From Oscillospiraceae bacterium (lineage in GTDB: Bacteria > Bacillota > Clostridia > Oscillospirales > Acutalibacteraceae): a stretch of 64,000 nucleotides of DNA. A program made the translations under genes and the position numbers. The stretch covers positions 62,001 to 126,000 of the forward strand of contig SVPY01000003.1 of NCBI GenBank assembly GCA_015065615.1, given 5' to 3'. This document shows, piece after piece, positions 31,771 to 41,287 of the stretch. Each line of letters starts with the position of its first letter. Position 1 is the stretch's first letter. Under the pieces are notes generated by a model. The model was not told the DNA's origin and searched no databases. It saw only the letters and a program-made list of their open reading frames with translations.

Positions 31771-34347
31771 ATGCAGGAATATAAATTCAACGTAACGGGA
31801 ATGAGCTGTGCCGCCTGCAGTGCAAGGGTGGAAAAAGCCGTAAAAGAGCTTGAAGGTATAGACGAAGTATCGGTAAACCTTCTTACAAATTCTATGATTA
31901 CAAAGGGAAGCGTTCCCCCGGAAAATATAATAAAGGCTGTGGAAAACGCAGGCTATGGCGCCTTTTTAAAAAATGAAGAAAATAAAGCATCTGAAAGGAA
32001 TACCGATGCTCTGGAAGATAAAGAGACGCCCAAACTTAAAAGAAGGCTTATTGCATCTTTAGGCTTTCTTTTGGTGCTTATGTATTTTTCTATGGGACAC
32101 ATGATGTTCGGTTTCCCCGTGCCCGAATTTTTCGAAGGAAACTTAATGGCTCTGGGCATTTTACAGCTTGTGCTTTCCGCCATAGTGATGATAATCAACC
32201 AGAAATTCTTTATAAGCGGCTTTAAAGGTGTTATTCACAGAGCACCCAATATGGATACTCTGGTGGCTTTAGGCTCGGGCGCCTCCTTTATATACAGTTT
32301 AGTTGCTCTGTTTTTAATGACTGCGGCGGAAAATTCTGAAGCTATGCACGAATTTTACCATGAATTCTATTTTGAGTCCGCGGCTATGATTTTAGCGCTT
32401 ATTACGGTAGGTAAGATGCTTGAATCAAGAAGCAAAGGCAAAACCACCGATGCATTAAAGAGCCTTATGAAGCTCAAGCCCGAAAGCGCCACGCTTTTAA
32501 TTGACGGCGCGGAAAAAAAGGTAAAAATTGATGAAGTAAAAAAAGGCGATATATTCGTAGTGCGCCCCGGTGAAAATATTCCCGTGGACGGAATTGTTCT
32601 GGAGGGCGAGAGCGCCGTAAATGAATCTGCCTTAACGGGCGAGAGTATTCCCGTGGATAAAAAGGCGGGAGACAGAATTTCTGCCGCTACCATAAACCAA
32701 TCGGGCTTTATAAAGTGCGAAGCCGAAAAGGTGGGCGAAGATACGGCTCTGAGTAAAATAATTCAGATGGTAAGCGACGCTTCCGCCACAAAGGCTCCTA
32801 TTGCAAAAATTGCGGATAAGGTTTCGGGCGTGTTTGTTCCGTCAGTTATATTAATTGCTTTAATTACCATTGTTATATGGCTTCTCTGCGGTGCTGAGTT
32901 TGGCTACGCTTTGGCAAGAGGTATTTCCGTTCTGGTTATTTCCTGCCCCTGCGCTTTGGGTCTTGCTACTCCCGTTGCCATTATGGTAGGCTCAGGTAAG
33001 GCTGCGAAAAACGGAATTTTATTTAAAACCGCAGTATCTTTGGAGGAGACAGGCAAGGCTCAGATAATCGCTCTGGATAAAACGGGCACCATCACAAAGG
33101 GTGAGCCTGCCGTAACCGACATAATTCCCGTAAAGGTAAGCGAAAAAGAGCTTCTTTCATTTGCCTACTCCCTTGAAAGAAAGAGCGAGCATCCGCTGGC
33201 AAAGGCGGTAATTAATAAAGCTATAGCGGAAAATGCTGAATATTTTGAAACGGCGGATTTCAAGAATTTACCCGGCAGCGGCGTTGAAGCAAGCTTTAAA
33301 AACAATATGCTTTACGGCGGCAGTTTTGATTTTATAGGCAAAAAGCTTAAAATCACTTTAAAAATAAAAGAAACTATCGAAAATCTTGCAAACGAAGGCA
33401 AAACCCCTCTCTTATTTGCGAAAAACAATGAGCTTTTAGGTGTTATCGCCGTGGCGGACATAATTAAAGAGGATAGCGCCGAGGCAATAAACGAGCTTAA
33501 AAATATGGGCATCCATACGGTAATGCTTACGGGCGACAATCAGCGCACAGCAAAGGCTATAGGCAGGCTTTCAGGTGTTGACGAAGTTATTGCAGGGGTT
33601 CTTCCTGAGGGAAAAGAGGCGGTTATCAAGGCTTTAAAGGAAAAAGGCAAGGTTATAATGGTGGGCGACGGCATCAACGATGCTCCCGCCTTAACAAGCG
33701 CCGATATCGGTATCGCCATTGGAGCCGGCACCGACGTTGCCATAGATGCGGCGGATATAGTGCTTATGAAAAATAGCTTAAAAGATGCGGCGGCGGCTAT
33801 AAGGCTCAGCCGTGCTTCCCTGAGGGTAATTCATCAGAATCTTTTCTGGGCGTTTATTTATAACGTTTTGGGTATTCCTTTGGCGGCAGGCGCCTTTATA
33901 GCCCTGCTTGGTTGGGAGTTAAACCCCATGTTCGGCGCGGCGGCTATGAGCTTATCGAGCTTCTGCGTGGTATCAAACGCTTTAAGGCTCAATCTTTTTA
34001 AGGTTTATGAGAGTAAAAATGACAGACCGCGAAAAAAATCCCTGAGAAAAGAAGGGGAAATATTGCTTCCCGCAAACGAAAACTGCGGTGAAAACATAAG
34101 CTGTGAATTATCGGAAACAGCCGATAAAAATATAAACGAAGGAGAAAACGAAATGAAAATTATTGAAATCGAAGGTATGATGTGCAAGCACTGCGTTGCT
34201 CACGTTAAAAAGGCATTGGAGGCTATAGGAGTTAATGCTGAAGTCAGCCTCGAAACAAACTCCGCTACAGTTCCTGCAGATAGCGATATCGAAGCCTGCA
34301 AGGCTGCTATTATTGATGCCGGATACGAAGTAACGGGCGTTAAATGA
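31771..34347 (+). CDS. copA: Copper-translocating P-type ATPase with N- and C-terminal HMA domains
   Basis: [36 protein letters not shown]-terminal [15 protein letters not shown]. Confidence 0.95.
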   Translation: MQEYKFNVTGMSCAACSARVEKAVKELEGIDEVSVNLLTNSMITKGSVPPENIIKAVENAGYGAFLKNEENKASERNTDALEDKETPKLKRRLIASLGFLLVLMYFSMGHMMFGFPVPEFFEGNLMALGILQLVLSAIVMIINQKFFISGFKGVIHRAPNMDTLVALGSGASFIYSLVALFLMTAAENSEAMHEFYHEFYFESAAMILALITVGKMLESRSKGKTTDALKSLMKLKPESATLLIDGAEKKVKIDEVKKGDIFVVRPGENIPVDGIVLEGESAVNESALTGESIPVDKKAGDRISAATINQSGFIKCEAEKVGEDTALSKIIQMVSDASATKAPIAKIADKVSGVFVPSVILIALITIVIWLLCGAEFGYALARGISVLVISCPCALGLATPVAIMVGSGKAAKNGILFKTAVSLEETGKAQIIALDKTGTITKGEPAVTDIIPVKVSEKELLSFAYSLERKSEHPLAKAVINKAIAENAEYFETADFKNLPGSGVEASFKNNMLYGGSFDFIGKKLKITLKIKETIENLANEGKTPLLFAKNNELLGVIAVADIIKEDSAEAINELKNMGIHTVMLTGDNQRTAKAIGRLSGVDEVIAGVLPEGKEAVIKALKEKGKVIMVGDGINDAPALTSADIGIAIGAGTDVAIDAADIVLMKNSLKDAAAAIRLSRASLRVIHQNLFWAFIYNVLGIPLAAGAFIALLGWELNPMFGAAAMSLSSFCVVSNALRLNLFKVYESKNDRPRKKSLRKEGEILLPANENCGENISCELSETADKNINEGENEMKIIEIEGMMCKHCVAHVKKALEAIGVNAEVSLETNSATVPADSDIEACKAAIIDAGYEVTGVK
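34153..34347 (+). CDS. Possible internally initiated CopZ-like copper chaperone (in frame with copA)
   Basis: AAGGAG 34139-34144, 8 nt, ATG 34153 encoding [14 protein letters not shown]..; full HMA domain to the copA stop. Confidence 0.45.
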   Translation: MKIIEIEGMMCKHCVAHVKKALEAIGVNAEVSLETNSATVPADSDIEACKAAIIDAGYEVTGVK

Positions 34348-34371
34348 TTAAAAGAAAAATATACTTTTCTG

Positions 34372-34402
34372 CACCGACGGTAAAAAACTGTCGGTGTATT
34401 TT
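34372..34402 (+). terminator. Terminator after copA
   Basis: CACCGACgg..ctGTCGGTG then TATTTTT. Confidence 0.75.
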
Positions 34403-34433
34403 TATAAAACATTTTATAAATTTTCGTTTTTTA

Positions 34434-34489
34434 TTGATTTTTTTTAAAAAAAGTGGTATAATGCAGATACAACTGTTGCAAGTGCAACA
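34434..34489 (+). promoter_or_regulatory. Promoter with MarR-type palindrome
   Basis: TTGATT-N17-TATAAT, then TGTTGCA-AG-TGCAACA at 34474-34489. Confidence 0.6.
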
Positions 34490-34522
34490 ATGAACAAAAC
34501 ACCAAAAGCGGAGATAAAATAA

Positions 34523-36235
34523 ATGCAGGAAAAGAAAGTTACAGGATATATAAAACCCTATATACCCAGAATGTGCGGCGGTTTTGCCGTGAAGCTTACG
34601 GGCACGCTTTTCGACTTGGGTATACCATGGGTTCTTTCAATGATAGTAGATACGGTGCTCCCCAGCGGCAATTTCAACCTTGCCATAATGTGGGGCGTAA
34701 TTATGATAATATTCTGTATAGGCGCGTGGCTGGGTAACGTTACCGCCAACAGAATGGCTTCGTCGGTATCTAAGGATATAACAAGAAAACTTCGCGGTGA
34801 TACTTTCAGGAAAATCACCACCCTTTCAAACCGTCAGGTAGATAAACTTACAATTCCTTCGCTTATCTCCCGAATGACATCCGATACTTACATAATTCAC
34901 CAGACCTGCTCAATGCTCCAGAGAATGGGTATAAGAGCTCCCATAATTCTTATAGGCGGTATTGCAATTACCCTTACCATGGACCCCGTGCTTACCTTAA
35001 TTATGATAACTATGCTGCCTATTGCCGCAATTATCAGCTTTAAGGTAAAAAATAAAGGCCGTAGTCTTTTCAGAAAAGTGCAGAGCTCTTCCGACGATAT
35101 GCTTATGACGGTAAGAGAAAACGTTACGGGCGTAAGAGTTATAAAAGCTCTTTCAAAGGCAGAGTATGAGAGAAAGCGTTTCGATAAGGTAAACACCACC
35201 CTTATGGAAAAAGAAAAAACAGCCGAAGTATTTATGGCTGTGGTTAACCCCATGATGGGCGCGATTCTTAACTTAGGCTTGGTTACGGTTATTGCCGTAG
35301 GCGCAATAAGAGTATATAACGGCGACAGTGAAATAGGTAAGATAATAGCTTTTATGAACTATTTCACGCTGATTCACCAGTCTTTAATGGCTATCACGAG
35401 AATATTCACTTCTCTTTCAAGAGCAAGTGCATCCTCCGGCAGAATTGAAGAAGTTTTAAACAGCCCCGAAGATTTGAAGATGGAAATTACAGAGGGAAGT
35501 AAAGAAGCAGACCCCTTGGCTCCTCATATTGAATTCAGAAACGTAAGCTTCAAATATGAGAAGAGCAATTTTGAGATGCATAACCTGAATTTCGTAGTCA
35601 ACCGCGGCGAGACCTTGGGTATTATCGGTGCTACGGGCAGCGGTAAAAGTACCATTATTCAGCTTTTAATGCGTTTTTACGACGTTACAGACGGCGAAAT
35701 TTTAATTGACGGCAAAAATATCAAACAGTACGAGGAATCCGAACTGAAAAGAAAATTCGGCGCCGCATTCCAGAACGATACTATTTTCAAGGATACCATA
35801 AGAGAAAATATCGTGTTCGGCAGAGAAAACGCGGATATCGATTTAGCGGTGGAAATTGCCCGCGCAAAAGAATTTATTGATGAAAAAGGCGGCTACGACA
35901 GCGAAGTTGCCATTAAGGGTGCCGACCTTTCAGGCGGTCAGAAGCAGAGGCTTCTTATTTCCCGCGCAGTTGCGGCTAACCCGGATATTTTGGTTCTTGA
36001 CGACTCCTCCAGCGCCCTTGACTATAAGACCGACGCTATGATGCGCGAAAAGCTCAGAGAGCACCACGCAAATACCACAAAGGTTATTGTTACACAGCGA
36101 GTTTCCTCCATAAAACACGCTGAAACCATATTGGTTCTTGAAAACGGTGAGATCATCGGTATAGGTAATCACGATTTCCTTCTTGAAAACTGTGAGATTT
36201 ACCGCGAGATAGCCGATTCTCAGATGAGACTTTGA
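34523..36235 (+). CDS. ABC transporter, fused permease/ATPase (exporter subunit 1)
   Basis: GATGSGKSTIIQLLMRFYD; LSGGQKQRLLISRAV; VLDDSSSALD. Confidence 0.94.
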   Translation: MQEKKVTGYIKPYIPRMCGGFAVKLTGTLFDLGIPWVLSMIVDTVLPSGNFNLAIMWGVIMIIFCIGAWLGNVTANRMASSVSKDITRKLRGDTFRKITTLSNRQVDKLTIPSLISRMTSDTYIIHQTCSMLQRMGIRAPIILIGGIAITLTMDPVLTLIMITMLPIAAIISFKVKNKGRSLFRKVQSSSDDMLMTVRENVTGVRVIKALSKAEYERKRFDKVNTTLMEKEKTAEVFMAVVNPMMGAILNLGLVTVIAVGAIRVYNGDSEIGKIIAFMNYFTLIHQSLMAITRIFTSLSRASASSGRIEEVLNSPEDLKMEITEGSKEADPLAPHIEFRNVSFKYEKSNFEMHNLNFVVNRGETLGIIGATGSGKSTIIQLLMRFYDVTDGEILIDGKNIKQYEESELKRKFGAAFQNDTIFKDTIRENIVFGRENADIDLAVEIARAKEFIDEKGGYDSEVAIKGADLSGGQKQRLLISRAVAANPDILVLDDSSSALDYKTDAMMREKLREHHANTTKVIVTQRVSSIKHAETILVLENGEIIGIGNHDFLLENCEIYREIADSQMRL

Positions 36236-36251
36236 AAGGAGGAATAAAGCT

Positions 36252-38060
36252 GTGAGTAAAAATAAAAAAGAAAAGACCTTCGAAAAAGAACGCGACGAAG
36301 GCAGAGCTTTAATGCCTCAGGTTCACGAGAAAAGAAGTAAGCTTTTAAGAAGACTGCTTATTTACATAATGGAGCATAAATACTGGATGCTTCTTGCCAT
36401 AGTTACCACTATTTTCTCCAACGTTTTCGCTTTAATAGGCCCCGACCTTTCAGGTAAGGCTGTTGACTGTATTTTAGGAAAGGGTAACGTGGATTTCGGC
36501 GGTGTTACGTATTACTGTATATGGATGGCTGTTTTCTACGTATCTTCCGCGGCTCTTTCTTACGTGCTTTCAAGAATTCTTATCAGAGTAAGCCGCAGGG
36601 TCGTTTTTAAAATGAGAGCTCAGGTTTTTAATAAGCTCTCCGTTTTACCCGTAAGCTACTACGATACCAATACCACGGGCGATATTTTAAGCCGTATCTC
36701 CTACGATATCGATACTATCAACGCCTCCCTGACTAACGATGTTGTTCACGTTTTCTCAAGTGCAGTTACAGTTATCGGTGCACTTTTTATGATGCTTCGC
36801 ATATCTCCCGTAATGGTGCTTGTGTTCGTTTTCACAATTCCCGTATCGGTTTGCCTTACGAAGTTTATCACAAGCTTCACAAAGCCCCTTTTCAGGCGCA
36901 GGTCCGCTAAGCTGGGTGAGCTTAACGGCTTTGTAGAGGAGATGATAGGCGGTCAGAAAACTATTAAGGCGTATAACCGCGAAAATCAGATATCCGATAA
37001 GTTCGATGAGAAAAATGAAGAGGCTGTTATGGCTTACTATAAGGCAGATTACTACGGCAGTACCGTAGGCCCCACGGTTAACTTTATGAATAACCTCTCC
37101 CTTTCTCTTGTAAGCTTTTTCGGCTCCCTTCTCTATTTTGCAGGCAGCATAAGCGTAGGTAACATAAGCACCTTCGTTTTATACTCCCGTAAATTCAGCG
37201 GTCCTATCAACGAGATAGCTAACTTGGCAGGTGAATTGCAGTCCGCTTTCTCGGCGGCTGAAAGAGTTTTCCGTCTCCTTGACGAAGCTCCCGAGCCCGA
37301 GGATAAGCCCGAGGCGGTTTCACTCAGTAAGGTTGAGGGTGAAGTTGAGCTTAAAAACGTTAAATTCGGCTATAATAAGGACGTAACAATTATAAACAAT
37401 TTAAGTTTCAAGGCTCCCAAAGGCGCGCTTGTTGCTATTGTAGGTCCTACGGGCGCAGGCAAAACCACCATAATCAATCTTTTAATGCGCTTCTACGATA
37501 TTGATTCGGGCAGCATAACTCTGGACGGCACCGAGATAAGCGATATAAAGCGCCGCGATATGAGGCTTGCTTACTCTATGGTTTTACAGGATACCTGGCT
37601 TTTCAGCGGCAGTGTTTACGATAATATTGCCTACGGTAAAGAGGGCGCCACAAAAGAAGAGGTTATTAACGCCTGCAAGTCCGCAGAGATTCACGACTTT
37701 ATTATGACTTTACCCGACGGCTACGATACTGTTCTTACAGACGACGGCAGCAGTATCAGTAAAGGTCAGAAACAGCTTTTAACCATAGCAAGAGCTATGA
37801 TGCTTGAAGCTGAGCTTTTGATTCTTGACGAAGCTACAAGTAACGTAGATACGAGAACAGAGATGAAGATCCAGAAAGCAATGAGAAGGCTTATGGAGGA
37901 TAAAACCTGTTTCGTTATTGCTCACCGACTTTCCACAATACGTGAAGCGGATAAGATACTCGTTGTGCGCGACGGAGATATAGTCGAGCAGGGTACCCAC
38001 GAAGAGCTTATGAAAGCGGAAAGCTTCTATGCTCACCTTTATAATTCACAATTCAGTTAA
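36252..38060 (+). CDS. ABC transporter, fused permease/ATPase (exporter subunit 2)
   Basis: GPTGAGKTTIINLLMRFYD; ISKGQKQLLTIARAM; ILDEATSNVD. GTG start with SD aaggagg. Confidence 0.94.
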   Translation: MSKNKKEKTFEKERDEGRALMPQVHEKRSKLLRRLLIYIMEHKYWMLLAIVTTIFSNVFALIGPDLSGKAVDCILGKGNVDFGGVTYYCIWMAVFYVSSAALSYVLSRILIRVSRRVVFKMRAQVFNKLSVLPVSYYDTNTTGDILSRISYDIDTINASLTNDVVHVFSSAVTVIGALFMMLRISPVMVLVFVFTIPVSVCLTKFITSFTKPLFRRRSAKLGELNGFVEEMIGGQKTIKAYNRENQISDKFDEKNEEAVMAYYKADYYGSTVGPTVNFMNNLSLSLVSFFGSLLYFAGSISVGNISTFVLYSRKFSGPINEIANLAGELQSAFSAAERVFRLLDEAPEPEDKPEAVSLSKVEGEVELKNVKFGYNKDVTIINNLSFKAPKGALVAIVGPTGAGKTTIINLLMRFYDIDSGSITLDGTEISDIKRRDMRLAYSMVLQDTWLFSGSVYDNIAYGKEGATKEEVINACKSAEIHDFIMTLPDGYDTVLTDDGSSISKGQKQLLTIARAMMLEAELLILDEATSNVDTRTEMKIQKAMRRLMEDKTCFVIAHRLSTIREADKILVVRDGDIVEQGTHEELMKAESFYAHLYNSQFS

Positions 38061-38076
38061 GGATAATATCCTCCTT

Positions 38077-38110
38077 AAGGCAGGTCCTTTCAGGGCTTGC
38101 CTTTTCTTTT
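38077..38110 (+). terminator. Terminator after the ABC pair
   Basis: AAGGCA..TGCCTTTTCTTTTT. Confidence 0.75.
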
Positions 38111-38133
38111 TGAAAATAACAAAATTTAAAAGC

Positions 38134-38160
38134 TTGACAAAAAGGATTTTGTGTTATAAG
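38134..38160 (+). promoter_or_regulatory. Promoter for corA leader
   Basis: TTGACA 38134 and TTATAAG near 38154-38160. Confidence 0.55.
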
Positions 38161-38206
38161 CTAAAAGGTGGGGAATAATCCCTAATAAGATAGAGATTCA
38201 AATAAA

Positions 38207-38231
38207 AAGGAGATCTTTGCGAGGGCAAAGA
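38207..38231 (+). promoter_or_regulatory. Split RBS hairpin (GAGG loop) of corA leader ORF
   Basis: AAGGAG then TCTTTGC-GAGG-GCAAAGA; same module precedes der and plsY. Confidence 0.55.
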
Positions 38232-38246
38232 AAAGTCTATAGGACT

Positions 38247-38285
38247 ATGGAACCTTTACCTGAACCTAACGCGACAAGTAAATAG
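38247..38285 (+). CDS. Putative Mg2+-sensing leader peptide MEPLPEPNATSK
   Basis: ATG GAA CCT TTA CCT GAA CCT AAC GCG ACA AGT AAA TAG directly upstream of corA; acidic/proline alternation like MgtL. Confidence 0.6.
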   Translation: MEPLPEPNATSK

Positions 38286-38326
38286 CGGTACGTTTGGGTA
38301 GCTCCTTGCGTACTGCACGAAAGGAG
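38285..38326 (+). promoter_or_regulatory. Mutually exclusive hairpins controlling corA SD
   Basis: GCGGTACGT(38285-38293)/GCGTACTGC(38308-38316) competes with CTCCTT-g-CGT/ACG-a-AAGGAG (38302-38326). Confidence 0.6.
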
Positions 38327-38334
38327 TATTTATT

Positions 38335-39279
38335 ATGATCAGAATCATCAAATCCGAAGCTAATTTAATCGAAGAGCTGGAGCAGATTGAGGCAGGCGCA
38401 TGGATCGCTCTCACTTCACCCTCTCAGGATGAGCTTGAGTGGGTAAGCGAGAATTTAAGCGTTGAAATCGAAGATTTAAAAGCCGCTCTGGACGACAACG
38501 AAAGATCCCATATTGAAATTGAGGATAATTATACCCTTATCCTTGTGGACATTCCAATTATCGAGGAACGAAACGAAAAGCAGTGGTACGGCACCATTCC
38601 TATGGGTATTATCGTGACAAAAGAAAACATTATAACAGTTTGCCTTAATGATACCCCCGTTCTTACGGGTTTAATGAAGGGCAAGGTTAAAAATTTCTAC
38701 ACAGGCTGGAAAACAAGATTCATCCTCCAGATTCTTTACAGAAACGCCGCGCTCTTCCTTCAGTACCTGCGCGGTATTAACAAGAGAACTGAAATTATTG
38801 AAAAAAGGCTTCAGCAATCACCTCAGAATAAGGAGATTATTCAGCTTCTTGAGCTTGAAAAGAGCTTGGTTTACTTTACCACCTCTCTTCGTTCCAATGA
38901 AATGGTGCTCGAAAAGCTTATGAAAATTGAGACTATAAAGAAATATCCCGAGGACACCGAGCTTCTTGAGGACGTTATTATCGAGAATAAGCAGGCTATT
39001 GAGATGGTTCACATCTACAGCGGCATCATAAACAGTATGATGGATGCAGTTTCCTCGGTTATCAACAATAACGTGAACAACGTAATGAAAGTGCTTGCCA
39101 TTATCACTATCGTTCTTTCCGTGCCTACCATGATATTCAGCGCCTACGGTATGAACGTAAACGGGGCAGGTATGCCTTTTGCAAGCGAGCCATGGGGCTT
39201 TATAGCCGTTATAGGTATGTCTATTTTAATGGCGGTTATAGTTGCTATTGTATTCCTTAAATCAAAAATACTTAAATAA
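38335..39279 (+). CDS. corA: CorA family magnesium transporter
   Basis: C-terminal YGMNVNG (GMN motif) between TM segments; CorA soluble domain. Confidence 0.94.
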   Translation: MIRIIKSEANLIEELEQIEAGAWIALTSPSQDELEWVSENLSVEIEDLKAALDDNERSHIEIEDNYTLILVDIPIIEERNEKQWYGTIPMGIIVTKENIITVCLNDTPVLTGLMKGKVKNFYTGWKTRFILQILYRNAALFLQYLRGINKRTEIIEKRLQQSPQNKEIIQLLELEKSLVYFTTSLRSNEMVLEKLMKIETIKKYPEDTELLEDVIIENKQAIEMVHIYSGIINSMMDAVSSVINNNVNNVMKVLAIITIVLSVPTMIFSAYGMNVNGAGMPFASEPWGFIAVIGMSILMAVIVAIVFLKSKILK

Positions 39280-39290
39280 AAGGTGATACT

Positions 39291-41279
39291 ATGAGCGGAA
39301 TATATGAACTTTTAAGAAATAAGAACGAATTTTACGCTGCTGAAATTTTATCCAATACTGAAAAAGAACCGATTTTCCGTTATTCAAAGGCAGTTGCCGA
39401 ATATCTTAAAAACGCTAAGCTTACCCCCTATGACGGAGGTAGGCTTTACCCTTGTGGTCTTAATATAAATAAAAACCGCGAAAACCGGGATGTTGCTATG
39501 CGTCCCGAGTTCTCTTATACCTATTCCTTTGATTATGGCCAGATGAAGGAAAAATGTCCCGAAGCTGCAGAGCTTCTTTTGGCTGAACATAAAAAGGTAG
39601 CCGAAATCAATACTCCCCACACTGTTGGCGGTGCAGGATATACTCACTCCTTTATTAATTACCGTAGAATTTTAAAGGACGGTCTTAAAACCTACAGAGA
39701 AAGAGTTATGGCTTTAAAGGAGTGTGATTTTAAGGAAGCTATGCTTATTCTGCTTGATGGTATTGAGGCTTTCCGTGTAAGATGTATAAAGCACCTTGAA
39801 GAAATGAATGGCGATAAGGCTTTAATAGAAGCTTTAAACTATGTGCCTGAAAATTCACCCCGAAATATTTACGAGGCTTTGGTTCTTTGGAACTTTGTAT
39901 ATTATATAGACGGCTGTGATGATATAGGCGGACTTGACCGAGGCTTACTTCCTTACTTTAAGGGTGAGGATATAAGACCTTTACTTAAAGAGCTTTACAC
40001 TCACGTGGATGCAAATGACGGCTGGAGCGAGCCCTTAGGCCCTGATTATAACGAGCTTACGGTACAATGTATAGATGCAATACATAATATAAGGCGCCCC
40101 AGTATTCAGCTTCTTGTTACAAAGGATATGCCCGAAGAAGTTTGGCAGGCTTCTTACCGTGCTATTGAGACAAGCTGCGGTCAGCCTGCACTCTATAATT
40201 GGGAGATATTTAAAAACGAAGTTTTAACCCGTTGCCCCGAAGTAAAGGAAGAGGATATTAAATTTATGGCTTTCGGCGGATGTACAGAAACTATGATAGA
40301 AGGTCTTTCTAACGTAGGCAGTGACGACGCAGGCATAAACACAGCCCTGGTTTTCGACAGATTTATGAGGGAAAATCTTACTAAATGTGCGTCTTTTGAG
40401 GAGTTTATGACTTCTTATGCAAAAGAAGCAGAGAAGGTTGTGGCAGAAACCTGCGGTATTCTGGAAGAGTACCGCAAAACAAGGGCAAAGTTCCGTCCCC
40501 AGCCTGTAAGAACTCTTTTTATAGATGATTGTATTGATAAAATGCAGGACTTTAATGCAGGCGGAGCAAGGTACAACTGGAGCGTTATGAACGTTGCAGG
40601 TTTAATAAACGTTATTGATTCAATGTCTGCAATTAAAAACCTTGTTTATGAAAGCAAAAAATACACAGCTGAGGAATTTTTAACTAAGCTTGAAGAAGGC
40701 GACAGCCAGCTTCTTCTTGACTGCGAAAAACAGCCTAAGCACGGTAACGATATTGAAAGCGTTAATGAAATAGCATCCTATTTATCGGACAGAATTTACG
40801 GCGAGTTTGAAAACCACAGCTGTACTCCTGCAGGCAGATATTTCCCTGTTTCAAACCAGTTTACTACTTACGTGGATGCAGGCAGAAAAGTTAAATCTAC
40901 CCCCGACGGCAGACGCGACGGCGATCCCTTGTGCGATTCCTGCGGTGCTGTTTACGGCAGGGACAAATTAGGACCCACTGCCCTTTTGTCAAGTGTTGCT
41001 GCATTGAAGCTAAATAAGGTTTTGGGCACACCCGTTACAAATATAAGAATATCCAAAAACAACGTTGAATCTTTATTAAAGCCTCTTACCGAAGGTTTCT
41101 TTGATATGGGCGGTATGCAGCTGCAGGTTACCTGCGCATCAAAAGAAGAGCTTCTGGACGCAAAAGAAAACCCCGAAAAATACCCCCATCTTATTGTAAG
41201 AGTGGGAGGATTTGCAGAATATTTCAACCGCTTAAGCCCTGAGCTTAAGGAAACAGTTATAGCAAGAACAGAATATTGA
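39291..41279 (+). CDS. Pyruvate formate-lyase-like glycyl radical enzyme, unknown substrate
   Basis: FGGCTETMIEG (Cys331) and C-terminal VRVGGFAEYFNRLSPELKETVIARTE (Gly640). Confidence 0.85.
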   Translation: MSGIYELLRNKNEFYAAEILSNTEKEPIFRYSKAVAEYLKNAKLTPYDGGRLYPCGLNINKNRENRDVAMRPEFSYTYSFDYGQMKEKCPEAAELLLAEHKKVAEINTPHTVGGAGYTHSFINYRRILKDGLKTYRERVMALKECDFKEAMLILLDGIEAFRVRCIKHLEEMNGDKALIEALNYVPENSPRNIYEALVLWNFVYYIDGCDDIGGLDRGLLPYFKGEDIRPLLKELYTHVDANDGWSEPLGPDYNELTVQCIDAIHNIRRPSIQLLVTKDMPEEVWQASYRAIETSCGQPALYNWEIFKNEVLTRCPEVKEEDIKFMAFGGCTETMIEGLSNVGSDDAGINTALVFDRFMRENLTKCASFEEFMTSYAKEAEKVVAETCGILEEYRKTRAKFRPQPVRTLFIDDCIDKMQDFNAGGARYNWSVMNVAGLINVIDSMSAIKNLVYESKKYTAEEFLTKLEEGDSQLLLDCEKQPKHGNDIESVNEIASYLSDRIYGEFENHSCTPAGRYFPVSNQFTTYVDAGRKVKSTPDGRRDGDPLCDSCGAVYGRDKLGPTALLSSVAALKLNKVLGTPVTNIRISKNNVESLLKPLTEGFFDMGGMQLQVTCASKEELLDAKENPEKYPHLIVRVGGFAEYFNRLSPELKETVIARTEY

Positions 41280-41287
41280 GGTTTAAA

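Noticed and set aside
38217-38246. TTG-initiated longer leader peptide (RGQRKVYRT-MEPLPEP..)
   Set aside because: In frame and possible, but ATG 38247 preserves the terminal MEP as in MgtL and the hairpin interpretation is shared with der and plsY.
38161-38334. M-box (ykoK) Mg2+ riboswitch before corA
   Set aside because: I could not find the conserved M-box segments; short ORF plus SD-sequestering hairpins explain the leader better. An Infernal scan would settle it.
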